Source: Vibrio quintilis (GTDB lineage: Bacteria > Pseudomonadota > Gammaproteobacteria > Enterobacterales > Vibrionaceae). From it: a stretch of 64,000 nt of DNA. Below, piece by piece: positions 18,877-27,212 of the stretch. Both the position numbers and the translations under genes were made by a program. The stretch is from positions 3,596,001 through 3,660,000 of the forward strand of contig NZ_AP024897.1 in the NCBI RefSeq assembly GCF_024529975.1. The letters run 5' to 3'. The stretch's first letter is position 1. The number at the start of each line of letters is the position of its first letter. The notes under the pieces are model-generated. The model made no database searches, was not told the DNA's origin, and saw only the letters and a program-made list of their open reading frames with translations.

Positions 18877-19312
18877 AAGAAATGATAGAACAAAGTTTCA
18901 AAGTGAAACAAATAATAATCAAAACGAAAGGCCAATGTCTATTTATTTTGATAGAAAAAATTAATACTTCATGCAAAAACCTTGTTCTAAAACAAGTCTT
19001 AGACGGTGATATTCTCTTCGTTAGATGGTAGAATTCGCCCTCATTAAAGTAAGAAAATTACAAAATTGAATGTTTACTTACTAAAATACATCGCAGAAAT
19101 TGCGCAGAACGCCCTAAATTGATGTATTTTTATTCAGAACAGAGGGTCATTATCAGTTGTAAAATGACCAATCTGTTGAAAGATTTTCAGCTTTAAAGTG
19201 CCACCTGTCTCAGGCAGATAAAGCTTTCCCGGCGGATTGATACCGGGAAATAAAAGCACTTTAAAGCACCCCTTTTCTTTCAATTTGATATGAATATCGG
19301 AGAATATTTTCC
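18877..19312 (+). promoter_or_regulatory. Long control and leader region of pykF
   Basis: 436 bases between the divergent DeoR gene and pykF. It holds promoters for both and, next to pykF, a leader with two structured elements: a 7-bp hairpin GGTCATT / AATGACC (19145-19151 / 19163-19169) and the larger element at 19190-19267. I could not settle which upstream -10/-35 pair is used. Confidence 0.55.
19190..19267 (+). promoter_or_regulatory. Candidate structured 5' leader (three-way junction) of pykF
   Basis: A perfect 12-bp outer helix is possible between GCTTTAAAGTGC (19190-19201) and GCACTTTAAAGC (19256-19267). Inside it are CCTG-TCT-CAGG (19204-19214) and TTTCCCGG (19225-19232) with CCGGGAAA (19243-19250), an 8-bp stem with a 10-nt loop. 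Together these make a compact three-way junction ending 45 bases before the pykF ATG. No U-run follows, so it is not a simple terminator. It could be a metabolite or protein-sensing leader or an mRNA stability element. I recognise no named riboswitch class. Confidence 0.5.
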
Positions 19313-20725
19313 ATGAAGAAGACCAAAATCGTATGTACGATTGGCCCTAAGACAGAATCAGTAGAGAAGCTTACCCAACTTGTTGACGCTGGTATGAATG
19401 TAATGCGTCTGAACTTCTCTCACGGTGATTACGAAGAACATGGCGGTCGTATCAAAAACTTCCGTCAGGTCATGCAAGCCGCCGGCAAACAACTCGCGAT
19501 TCTTCTGGATACCAAAGGTCCTGAAATCCGTACAATCAAGCTGGAAAATGGCGATGATGTTGATCTGGTAGCCGGTCAGGAATTCACATTTACTACAGAT
19601 GCAACTGTTGTTGGTAATAAAGATCGCGTTGCTGTGACTTACCCTGGCTTTGCGCAGGATTTGTCTGTTGGCAACACCATTCTGGTTGATGATGGCCTGA
19701 TCGAAATGGAAGTGACTGCAAAAACAGAAACTGAAGTGAAATGTAAAGTACTGAACAATGGTGCTTTAGGTGAAAACAAAGGCGTCAACCTTCCAGGTGT
19801 ATCCGTTAAATTACCTGCGTTATCTGAAAAAGATAAATCAGACCTGAAATTTGGTTGCGAGCAAGGTGTTGATTTCGTCGCTGCTTCATTTATCCGTAAA
19901 GCAGATGATGTGCGTGAAATCCGTGAGTTGCTGAACGCAAACGGCGGCGAAACGATTCACATCATTTCAAAAATTGAAAACCAGGAAGGCGTAGATAACT
20001 TTGATGAAATTCTGGAGTTATCTGACGGTATCATGGTTGCACGTGGTGACTTAGGGGTAGAAATCCCGGCTGAAGAAGTTATCTTTGCACAAAAAATGAT
20101 GATCGAAAAATGTAACCGTGCAAGAAAAGTTGTTATTACTGCAACTCAGATGCTGGATTCAATGATCAAAAACCCTCGTCCAACCCGGGCTGAAGCAGGT
20201 GACGTTGCAAACGCAGTCATGGATGGTACTGATGCTGTTATGCTGTCTGGTGAAACTGCAAAAGGTAAATATCCTGTTGAAGCTGTAACGATTATGGCTC
20301 AGATTGCGAACCGTACTGATTCTGCATTGAAAGCAGAGCTGGGTTCACGTCTTGACAGCCCTCGCCTGAGAATTACTGAAGCTGTTTGTAAAGGCGCAGT
20401 TGATACCGCAGAAAAACTGAGTGCACCATTAATCGTTGTTGCGACAGAAGGCGGTAAATCGGCACGTTCAGTCAGAAAATACTTCCCGACTGCCAACATT
20501 ATTGCACTGACAACCAACAAGAAAACAGCAGCACAGTTGGTTCTGACGAAAGGTGTAACACCTGTTGTTGTTGAAGCAATTAACAGCACAGATGATTTCT
20601 ACCATTTAGGTAAAGATCTTGCACTGAGCTCTGAGCTGGGCCGTAAAGGTGACATCGTTGTGATGGTTTCCGGTGCATTGGTTGCTTCCGGTACAACAAA
20701 CACTGCATCAGTTCACGTTCTTTAA
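19313..20725 (+). CDS. pykF: Pyruvate kinase I
   Basis: Converts phosphoenolpyruvate and ADP to pyruvate and ATP, the last step of glycolysis; cytosolic. 470 residues, the typical length. Begins [16 protein letters not shown], with the active-site barrel motifs [26 protein letters not shown], the catalytic lysine in [11 protein letters not shown], and the family signature [12 protein letters not shown]. The B domain (about 70-170) and C-terminal allosteric domain (about 350-470) are present. Closest in style to the fructose-1,6-bisphosphate-activated type I enzyme. A ribosome site CGGAG lies ten bases before the ATG. It has its own terminator, and a structured leader precedes it. Confidence 0.97.
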   Translation: MKKTKIVCTIGPKTESVEKLTQLVDAGMNVMRLNFSHGDYEEHGGRIKNFRQVMQAAGKQLAILLDTKGPEIRTIKLENGDDVDLVAGQEFTFTTDATVVGNKDRVAVTYPGFAQDLSVGNTILVDDGLIEMEVTAKTETEVKCKVLNNGALGENKGVNLPGVSVKLPALSEKDKSDLKFGCEQGVDFVAASFIRKADDVREIRELLNANGGETIHIISKIENQEGVDNFDEILELSDGIMVARGDLGVEIPAEEVIFAQKMMIEKCNRARKVVITATQMLDSMIKNPRPTRAEAGDVANAVMDGTDAVMLSGETAKGKYPVEAVTIMAQIANRTDSALKAELGSRLDSPRLRITEAVCKGAVDTAEKLSAPLIVVATEGGKSARSVRKYFPTANIIALTTNKKTAAQLVLTKGVTPVVVEAINSTDDFYHLGKDLALSSELGRKGDIVVMVSGALVASGTTNTASVHVL

Positions 20726-20759
20726 TGAACCGTAAGTGTTGATGTGAAAAAGCATTGAT

Positions 20760-20789
20760 AAAAAAGGCGCTGAATCAGCGCCTTTTTTT
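20760..20789 (+). terminator. Rho-independent terminator of pykF
   Basis: AAGGCGC and GCGCCTT around a TGAATCA loop, followed by seven T. Confidence 0.9.
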
Positions 20790-20846
20790 ATGCGGGTAAA
20801 CTGATGATAAAGCTTGTTTGAGTCATACGACCTAAGTCTGAATGAC

Positions 20847-20978
20847 TTACCAGCCAAAAAACTCTTTATGATGCGTATTCAGTAATATGACCAGGAGTAA
20901 AAAGTACAGCGCGCTGATTTTGATTCCCAGTATAGCCAGAGAACCAATGGTTAGTCTCACCAGAAAGTGATTGATCAT
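20847..20978 (-). CDS. Putative 43-residue membrane protein
   Basis: The ATG at 20978 has a good ribosome site (GAGGTG, seven bases upstream), which decides the start over a longer open frame from 21080. The peptide MINHFLVRLTIGSLAILG continues into a second hydrophobic stretch (KISALYFLLLVILL) and ends HHKEFFGW, so it could be a one- or two-pass small membrane protein. Family unknown. The support is the ribosome site plus hydrophobicity only; it could be a chance frame. Confidence 0.45.
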   Translation of the reverse strand: MINHFLVRLTIGSLAILGIKISALYFLLLVILLNTHHKEFFGW

Positions 20979-21020
20979 ACAATGACACCTCAATCCCCAT
21001 CCTGTTGATATTTCTTTACT

Positions 21021-21070
21021 TATATCCAGGCAACCTGAAGATGCAGGTTTCAGGTTGTTTGGGTGTATAT
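21021..21070. repeat. Intergenic palindrome, copy A of a dispersed family
   Basis: Imperfect inverted repeat with CAACCTGAA (left) and TTCAGGTTGTTTGGGTGTATA (right, described by its core TTCAGGTTG) around GATGCAGG. Related copies are at 27025, 31315 and 37459. No coding. Confidence 0.65.
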
Positions 21071-21341
21071 CCGGAACCAATAAAGTAACTGTAGCTGCAA
21101 CGGCAGGGACTTCTCAAAAAACGAATCATGACTTCAAGGCTATCATTGTATCAAACTGTTCAAATAACATTCAATTTGCAACTTTAGTCTGATAAATTAT
21201 GTGCTGATAAACCTTGCTCAGCCCCCGGATAACGAAAACATATGGTGCCGAATCATGATGAAAACAGACACAAAAAAAAGCGATGAAGAATCACCGCTTT
21301 TCTTAAGTCATCAGTTACAATCGTATGAAGCTAATCTAAAT

Positions 21342-22220
21342 TCAGCCAACGGTATTCACCGGGTCAAGATGAACATCCATTTGCGGGAACGGTATTTCAA
21401 TACCATGGGCATCTAAAGCTTCTTTCATCGCCTGCGTCAAATCAAAATAAGCGCCCCAGTAATCTTCTGTTTTCACCCATGGGCGAACCACAAAATTCAC
21501 GGAAGAATCGGCCAGCTCAACCACACCAACGGTGACTTCAGGTGTTTTCAGTACCCGCTCATCACGTGCCATGGTTTCTTTGAGTATTTGTTTGGTTTTC
21601 TGCAAATCAGCGGTATAGGAAACACCAACGACAAAATCAATCCGCCGGGTCGCATGGCGGGAATAGTTGGTAATCGGACCACCAATCACACCGGAGTTTG
21701 GCACCACAACCATTTTGTTATCCGGTGTTTTCAGGACAGTCTGAAAAATCTGGATACTTTCTACTGCGCCGGAAACACCTGACACTTCAACAAAATCACC
21801 TGATTTAAATGGCCGGAATGCGACAATCAAAATACCGGCTGCAAAGTTTGATAGAGACCCCTGTAAAGCCAGACCAACTGCAAGACCGGCGGCACCAATC
21901 ACAGCAACGACAGAAGCGGTTTGTACCCCAACCCGGCTTAACGCGGCAATTAATACAATGATGAACAACAGGTAGCGAATTAAACCATGAATAAACTCGA
22001 TTACCGCGTTATCCATGGCCTTTTTCTTCAGAACTCTGGAAACACTGCCCGCAATAAGTTTAACGAACAGGTTACCAATAAACAGAATCAGGACCGCTGA
22101 TAAGATATTCACACCATACTGAACCAGCAGGTCCGAATTATCTGTCAGCCAGTGGTTCATCTGAGACAGGTTTTCCACTGTTTTTGCCGCAGCAGTGTCA
22201 GTGATTGAGTCTGTGGCCAT
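21342..22220 (-). CDS. mscS: Small-conductance mechanosensitive channel, MscS family
   Basis: Inner-membrane channel that opens under osmotic downshock. 292 residues, E. coli MscS length. Membrane segments lie at about 35-55, 72-95 and 105-135. The third is the pore helix with the Gly/Ala pattern ASVVAVIGAAGLAVGLALQGSL. The cytoplasmic beta domain follows (AAGILIVAFRPFKSGDFVEV, VVVPNSGVIGGPITNYS) and a C-terminal alpha/beta part ending at PFPQMDVHLDPV. AAGGAGAAG precedes the ATG. It stands alone between the pykF locus and the TRAP genes. Confidence 0.93.
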   Translation of the reverse strand: MATDSITDTAAAKTVENLSQMNHWLTDNSDLLVQYGVNILSAVLILFIGNLFVKLIAGSVSRVLKKKAMDNAVIEFIHGLIRYLLFIIVLIAALSRVGVQTASVVAVIGAAGLAVGLALQGSLSNFAAGILIVAFRPFKSGDFVEVSGVSGAVESIQIFQTVLKTPDNKMVVVPNSGVIGGPITNYSRHATRRIDFVVGVSYTADLQKTKQILKETMARDERVLKTPEVTVGVVELADSSVNFVVRPWVKTEDYWGAYFDLTQAMKEALDAHGIEIPFPQMDVHLDPVNTVG

Positions 22221-22328
22221 TTATCTTCTCCTTTTATTTTTGAAGACTACAGTACTATGAAGATTACTGTCTGATTTTAGCCCTATCTCAACTTTACTCA
22301 ATCATTAACTGACTCAAACGGTTCTACG

Positions 22329-23651
22329 CTAACTATTCATGACCAGATTAGGTAACCATGTGACCAAATCAGGGAAAACCATACAGATAACCAAAACAAT
22401 GAACTGAACCGAAATAAACGGAATCACCGATTTGTACAGATCCATCATGGTCACTCCCTTCGGCGCAATCCCTTTCAGATAGAACAGCGCAAATCCGTAT
22501 GGTGGTGTCTGAACCGCAATCACTATATTCAGAATCATCAGTACGCCAAACCAGATTGGGTCATAACCCAGAGATACCGCAACCGGAGTAAAAATCGGCG
22601 CACACATCAGCACGATAATAAATTCGTCGATGATGAATCCAAGGAACAGCATGATGACCTGGAACATCATAATGATCACTATCGGTGGCAAATCCAGCCC
22701 TTTGGTAAATCCGGCAACCATGCCCTGAATACCCATCAATAGGTGGAAGTTACTGAATACAGAAGCACCAAGAATAATCCACATGGCAACACTGACGAGA
22801 ATAGAAGTCTGCATCCCGGCTTTACGCAGCATTTCCGGCTTAAAGCGTTTAAACAGAATCGCCAGAATAATCGCACCCACAACCCCTAAAGCACCAGATT
22901 CAGTCGGAGTCGCAATACCTGCAATAATACTGCCCAGAACAACCACAATCAGTGCCAGAGATGAGGCGCCATCCCGGATAGTTTTAAACAGTTCGTATCC
23001 TTTCGGTATTTCAATATCATTATCCGAATCCAGCGGCGCACGCTCCGGATTCAGCTTACAGGAGATAATGACATAGGTGATCAGCAGTACAATGGTGATC
23101 AATGCAGGAACCATTGCACCTAAAAACATTTTACCTACAGAATTTTGAGTCGAAGAGGCAAACATGATCATCGGAATACTCGGCGGAATCAGAATGCCAA
23201 GGGAGCCACCCGCCATAATCACGCCCAGTGCCAGCTTTTTATCGTAGCCACGATCCAGCATCGGTTTCAGGGCGATACTGCTTGAAGTCATGATACCGGC
23301 ACCGATGATACCCACCATCGCTCCAATCATCGAACATACCCCAATCACACTGATCGCCAGCGATCCCCGCAGCCGCCCGATTGCCAGCTGACTGGCATTA
23401 AACATCGCATCACCGATACCGGAACGGGTCAGAATCTGTCCCATATAGATATACAGCGGAATCGCCAAAAGAATAAAGTTAAAAAAGGTACTTTCGACAG
23501 TGGTCGGCACAATATTAAACATTGAGTCTCCCCAGGTCACATAGCCGACACCCATCGCGATCCCGCCTAATGCCAGGCCAACCTGCGCGCCCAAAGCAAA
23601 TGCAGTCAGAATACAGGCCAGCAGGACTACGGTTAACATCTCAATTCCCAT
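22329..23651 (-). CDS. dctM: TRAP transporter large permease (DctM type)
   Basis: Ion-driven inner-membrane subunit of a tripartite periplasmic transporter for a carboxylate-type solute. The start at 23651 (MGIEMLTVVLLACILTAF) is chosen because AAGGAG lies eight bases upstream and it overlaps the end of the small permease by 11 bases. That gives 440 residues, the usual DctM length; an upstream frame to 23717 would be 462. About 12-13 membrane segments, with DctM motifs such as GVCSMIGAMVGIIGAGIMTS, GGSLGILIPPSIPMIMFA and TPTESGALGVVGAI. Order of translation: dctP, dctQ, dctM. Confidence 0.95.
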   Translation of the reverse strand: MGIEMLTVVLLACILTAFALGAQVGLALGGIAMGVGYVTWGDSMFNIVPTTVESTFFNFILLAIPLYIYMGQILTRSGIGDAMFNASQLAIGRLRGSLAISVIGVCSMIGAMVGIIGAGIMTSSSIALKPMLDRGYDKKLALGVIMAGGSLGILIPPSIPMIMFASSTQNSVGKMFLGAMVPALITIVLLITYVIISCKLNPERAPLDSDNDIEIPKGYELFKTIRDGASSLALIVVVLGSIIAGIATPTESGALGVVGAIILAILFKRFKPEMLRKAGMQTSILVSVAMWIILGASVFSNFHLLMGIQGMVAGFTKGLDLPPIVIIMMFQVIMLFLGFIIDEFIIVLMCAPIFTPVAVSLGYDPIWFGVLMILNIVIAVQTPPYGFALFYLKGIAPKGVTMMDLYKSVIPFISVQFIVLVICMVFPDLVTWLPNLVMNS

Positions 23652-24261
23652 CAGGACTCTCCTTGTCAAAAGCGGGCTTTTCAATCTGGTTACTATCGAC
23701 TCTGAAAGGTTGTTCACTCAGATCACTGAGGTCACAATGCTCACCCAATAACTCTCTGCCAACGACAAACCAAAAAACGTTTTGAATTAACTCTGTTGAA
23801 TACTGTGCGATAAAAATCACAGCAGAGATAGTAATCATCAGCCAGAAATGATTCATTGGTGGTGCCCATTCGCTCTGGGTCTTATAGTGAAATTCCATAC
23901 TTTCGAGGAACATGCCGAAACACATTTTTGCCATCACAACCAGGAATCCGATGGCCAGGATTGCGGTAATCACATCAAACAGGCGACGAACTTTCTCAGA
24001 AACTTTGCCATGAACAATATCTACATTGATGTGTGCTTCTTTTTGCTGGGCATACGCCCCGCCAAGTGCAGCGATATATCCGAACAGAAACAGAGAAGAG
24101 TCGTAGCCCCAGATAGTGGGTTTATCCAGGATATAACGGGCAAAAACTTCGTAAGCCACAATACCTGCCAGAACAGGAAGCAGATAAGCAACGGAACGCC
24201 CGACAAGTCTGACAACATATCTGATTAACTGACAATATCCTCTTAAAATTGATGTAATCAT
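23641..24261 (-). CDS. dctQ: TRAP transporter small permease (DctQ type)
   Basis: Second membrane subunit of the TRAP system. The start at 24261 (MITSILRGYCQLIRYVVRLV) is preferred over an upstream one at 24291 because TTAGGAG sits seven bases before it; 206 residues. Four membrane segments are visible (about 20-45, 55-75 with RYILDKPTIWGYDSS, 95-115, 135-160). The polar C-terminal tail of some 40 residues overlaps the dctM start. Lies 56 bases after dctP. Confidence 0.93.
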   Translation of the reverse strand: MITSILRGYCQLIRYVVRLVGRSVAYLLPVLAGIVAYEVFARYILDKPTIWGYDSSLFLFGYIAALGGAYAQQKEAHINVDIVHGKVSEKVRRLFDVITAILAIGFLVVMAKMCFGMFLESMEFHYKTQSEWAPPMNHFWLMITISAVIFIAQYSTELIQNVFWFVVGRELLGEHCDLSDLSEQPFRVDSNQIEKPAFDKESPDGN

Positions 24262-24317
24262 ATAAACTCCTAAACCAATCAGGGTGAGCACAATGCTTCA
24301 CCCTGACATTTCCATGT

Positions 24318-25334
24318 TTACTGCTTTTCAAGAATCTCTACGAGTTGTTTCGAGTATGGATTCTCTTTCGCATATTCCTGCGCAAGCGTCAAACCAGCTT
24401 GCTTCCAGGCTTTTTTGTCTGCTTCAGATGGCGTCTTACTCCACTTCAGACCTTTTGCTTCCATTTCAGCAACCGCCTGTGATTCCCACAGCTTAGACTT
24501 GGTGACCTGCTCGATGGCATGCACCGCCGTGGCACCTTTTACAATCGCTTTCAAATCATCCGGCAGCTTGTTCCATGCTCTGCGGTTCACCACAATCGGC
24601 AGAACCTGGGCACCAGCAATTGGTAATGGATACATATATTTAGCCACTTCGACGTGGTTACCGTCACGGTGGTCGATCATGTTAGAACCAATGGATCCAT
24701 CAATGACCCCTGTTGCCAGTGAGGTATAGATTTCACTCCATGCCAGAGAAACAGGTGATGCACCTAAGTTACGCAGGAACTTACCGTAAGCGCCCGGCGC
24801 ACGAATCTTCATGCCTTTAAAGTCAGCAATTGAATTAATTGGTTTTTTAGTAATGATATAAACCGGTGGCTGAATATAAGGTTCAAGAGAAACTAATCCC
24901 TGAGAGGCATAAGCTTTTTTCATGACATCGCCAAAACCGCGCTCGTGGAATAATGTCATCAGTTCACCCACGTCAGATGTTCCGCCGGGTAAACCCACTT
25001 CAACCACACCTGCAGGAAATTCACCCGCATGCATTGGCTGGAAAGGCGCGCCCATTGTGATTAAACCAGATTTAACCGCATTCAGAATACCACTGGTTCC
25101 TACGCCTTCACCGGAATACAGTACCTGTACAGCGATACGGCCACCAGACATCGTCTCAATTTGCTTTGCTAAATCTTCATACACTGCGCCAAATGCTGTT
25201 CCCCGACCATAAAGGTTCGCAAAACGCCAGTTATATTCTGCTGCAAAACCGGCAGCGGAACTCACCAGCGCACTGACTCCCAGCGTGACAGCCAGTAATC
25301 TTTTTGCCAGTGTCTTTCCCTTTACTCCAAACAT
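24318..25334 (-). CDS. dctP: TRAP transporter solute-binding protein (DctP type)
   Basis: Periplasmic binding protein that hands the substrate to the DctQM permease. 338 residues with a signal peptide at 1-31 (LAKRLLAVTLGVSALVSSAA, cleavage near AGFAA). The binding-protein core has RGTAFGAVYEDLAKQIE and the conserved MKIRAPGAYGKFLRNLGASP, in which Arg contacts a carboxylate in studied relatives, and continues with SEIYTSLATGVIDGSIG. AGGAAGAGGAA precedes the ATG. Divergent from gabD across a 234-base promoter region. The neighbourhood suggests GABA, a related omega-amino acid or a dicarboxylate as substrate (inference; TRAP binders are usually for organic acids). Confidence 0.93.
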   Translation of the reverse strand: MFGVKGKTLAKRLLAVTLGVSALVSSAAGFAAEYNWRFANLYGRGTAFGAVYEDLAKQIETMSGGRIAVQVLYSGEGVGTSGILNAVKSGLITMGAPFQPMHAGEFPAGVVEVGLPGGTSDVGELMTLFHERGFGDVMKKAYASQGLVSLEPYIQPPVYIITKKPINSIADFKGMKIRAPGAYGKFLRNLGASPVSLAWSEIYTSLATGVIDGSIGSNMIDHRDGNHVEVAKYMYPLPIAGAQVLPIVVNRRAWNKLPDDLKAIVKGATAVHAIEQVTKSKLWESQAVAEMEAKGLKWSKTPSEADKKAWKQAGLTLAQEYAKENPYSKQLVEILEKQ

Positions 25335-25439
25335 AGAAATTCCTCTTCCTGTGTCGTTACTAGTTTGTTACTGATTTGTTTACCAACTCAATATGAAGAA
25401 ACTCAATGAAAAGCGATAGAACCAGACAGATATTTCGTA

Positions 25440-25508
25440 TGGTACCAGCCATTAACAATTCGACATCAAATTGGTAACTGGTACCACACAATTAATTTAT
25501 CTGGTACT
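25440..25508. promoter_or_regulatory. Repeated TGGTACCA operator candidates between dctP and gabD
   Basis: Two perfect palindromes TGGTACCA at 25440-25447 and 25479-25486, 39 bases apart, and a third partial copy TGGTACT at 25502-25508. They contain the GTACCA core, close to the ATACCA direct repeats bound by the MocR-type regulator GabR in Bacillus. A MocR-type gene closes this gene block at 28692, so these are its likely binding sites (inference). Confidence 0.5.
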
Positions 25509-25568
25509 TCGGAAACCACTGACTTTAGTTTTAACATCCTTATAACAGCTAACAAGTGAGACACAGTG

Positions 25569-26996
25569 ATGGACCAAATTGTTAATAAGAATTTACTCAA
25601 CGTAACATGTGCTTCCAGTGAAGATGCAATTGCAGTGCTGAACCCGGCAACAGATGAGATCCTGACTTACATCCCCTCTGTGCCGGTTGCTGAAATTAAT
25701 GTACTGATTGAAAAATCAAAACAGGCACAACTTATCTGGCAGGAAAAAACCGCTGCTGAGCGATGTGCCATTTTGCGTAAATGGTATGACCTGGTGATTG
25801 CAAACAGTGATGATCTGGCCAGAATCATGACCCTTGAGCAGGGAAAACCACTGGCAGAAGCAAAAGGAGAAGTCCTTTACGGCGCCTCTTTCATTCAATG
25901 GTTTGCCGAAGAAGGAAAAAGAACTTACGGTGAAACCATTCCAACACCGGCATCCGGGAAACGTTTGATGACCATTAAACAGCCCGTCGGTGTCGCAGCT
26001 GCGATCACACCATGGAATTTCCCGATTGCGATGATCACCCGTAAAGCTGCGCCGGCTTTGGCTGCAGGATGTAGCTTTATCGTCAAACCGGCCAATCAAA
26101 CGCCACTTTCAGCCTATGCGATGGCAGAGCTGGCTTATGAAGCGGGCCTGCCCAAAGATCTGCTGATTGTGGTCAACAATCATTCATCGGTCGCTGTTGG
26201 CGATATTTTCTGCCAAAACGATGACATCCGGAAACTCTCTTTCACCGGCTCAACTCAGGTCGGCAGTCATCTCATCAAGCAATGCGCGGATACTATCAAA
26301 CGTACATCGATGGAGCTGGGCGGTAATGCACCATTCATCGTATTTGAAGACGCCGATATCGATGAAGCGGTAAAAGGCGCAATCGCCTCAAAATTCCGTA
26401 ATGCCGGTCAAACCTGTGTCTGTGCCAACCGCTTTTATGTTCAGGATGCAGTGTATGACGAATTTGTTGAAAAGCTGGCTAAAGCCGTTGCCGAACTAAA
26501 AGTCGGAAATGGGCTGGAAGCGGGCGTCAGCATCGGTCCGTTGATTGATATTAAAGCCAAAAACAGTGTGATGGGTTACATCACTGAAGCCGTAGAGCAA
26601 GGTGCCAGAGTTATTTCAGGCGGACGCTCACTGGAAGGCTTGTTTGTAGAACCAACGATTCTGGCTGACGTGACACAGGATATGGAAATCGTGCAGACTG
26701 AGCTGTTTGGCCCGATAGCACCGGTTATCCGGTTCGACAATGATGCTGAACTGGTCGAAAAAGCCAATGACACCATTTATGGACTTGCCAGCTATTTTTA
26801 CACCGGCAACCTGCACCGGGCATTCCGGATCGCTGAGAAACTGGAATATGGCATGGTCGGCATCAATGAAGGCATTATTTCCAATGAAGTGGCGCCGTTT
26901 GGCGGTGTCAAACAGTCCGGATTTGGCCGGGAAGGTGCCAAACAAGGCATTGATGAATATCTGAATGTGAAATATCTCTGCTTCGGCGGGTTTTAA
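25569..26996 (+). CDS. gabD: NAD(P)-dependent succinate-semialdehyde dehydrogenase family enzyme
   Basis: Oxidises succinate semialdehyde, or a similar omega-oxo acid, to the dicarboxylate; cytosolic. 475 residues from the ATG at 25569 (a GTG directly before it is in frame). Aldehyde dehydrogenase landmarks: AAAITPWNFPIAMITRKAAPAL, catalytic Glu in MELGGNAPFIVFEDADID, catalytic Cys in NAGQTCVCANRFYV, and the conserved end FGGVKQSGFGREGAKQGIDEYL. The Cys-Val-Cys pair at the active site is typical of GabD. Followed by gabT after 216 bases, forming the two-step route GABA to succinate. Confidence 0.93.
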   Translation: MDQIVNKNLLNVTCASSEDAIAVLNPATDEILTYIPSVPVAEINVLIEKSKQAQLIWQEKTAAERCAILRKWYDLVIANSDDLARIMTLEQGKPLAEAKGEVLYGASFIQWFAEEGKRTYGETIPTPASGKRLMTIKQPVGVAAAITPWNFPIAMITRKAAPALAAGCSFIVKPANQTPLSAYAMAELAYEAGLPKDLLIVVNNHSSVAVGDIFCQNDDIRKLSFTGSTQVGSHLIKQCADTIKRTSMELGGNAPFIVFEDADIDEAVKGAIASKFRNAGQTCVCANRFYVQDAVYDEFVEKLAKAVAELKVGNGLEAGVSIGPLIDIKAKNSVMGYITEAVEQGARVISGGRSLEGLFVEPTILADVTQDMEIVQTELFGPIAPVIRFDNDAELVEKANDTIYGLASYFYTGNLHRAFRIAEKLEYGMVGINEGIISNEVAPFGGVKQSGFGREGAKQGIDEYLNVKYLCFGGF

Positions 26997-27024
26997 GCAG
27001 CATTGATTTGAAGTAAACAACTGA

Positions 27025-27070
27025 TATACCCAAACAAACCGAAATATATGATTCTGATTGGTTGGGTATA
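27025..27070. repeat. Intergenic palindrome, copy B of a dispersed family
   Basis: TATACCCAAACAAACC (27025-27040) faces GGTTGGGTATA (27060-27070). Lies between gabD and gabT. Same TACCCAA/TTGGGTA ends as the copy at 37459. Confidence 0.65.
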
Positions 27071-27212
27071 TAAACCGAAATAATCGCGATCATCACCATG
27101 TTACGATTGTTTCAATTGAACGCTATACCCTGAGTCATCAGAAGTTATGCGCTGTAACTGCCACATAATCAGATGGAATGGGTATACACAGATTTTGTGA
27201 AGGAATGAATAT

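Noticed and set aside
21201-21416. 71-codon frame overlapping the mscS end
   Set aside because: It overlaps mscS antisense and shows no family resemblance.
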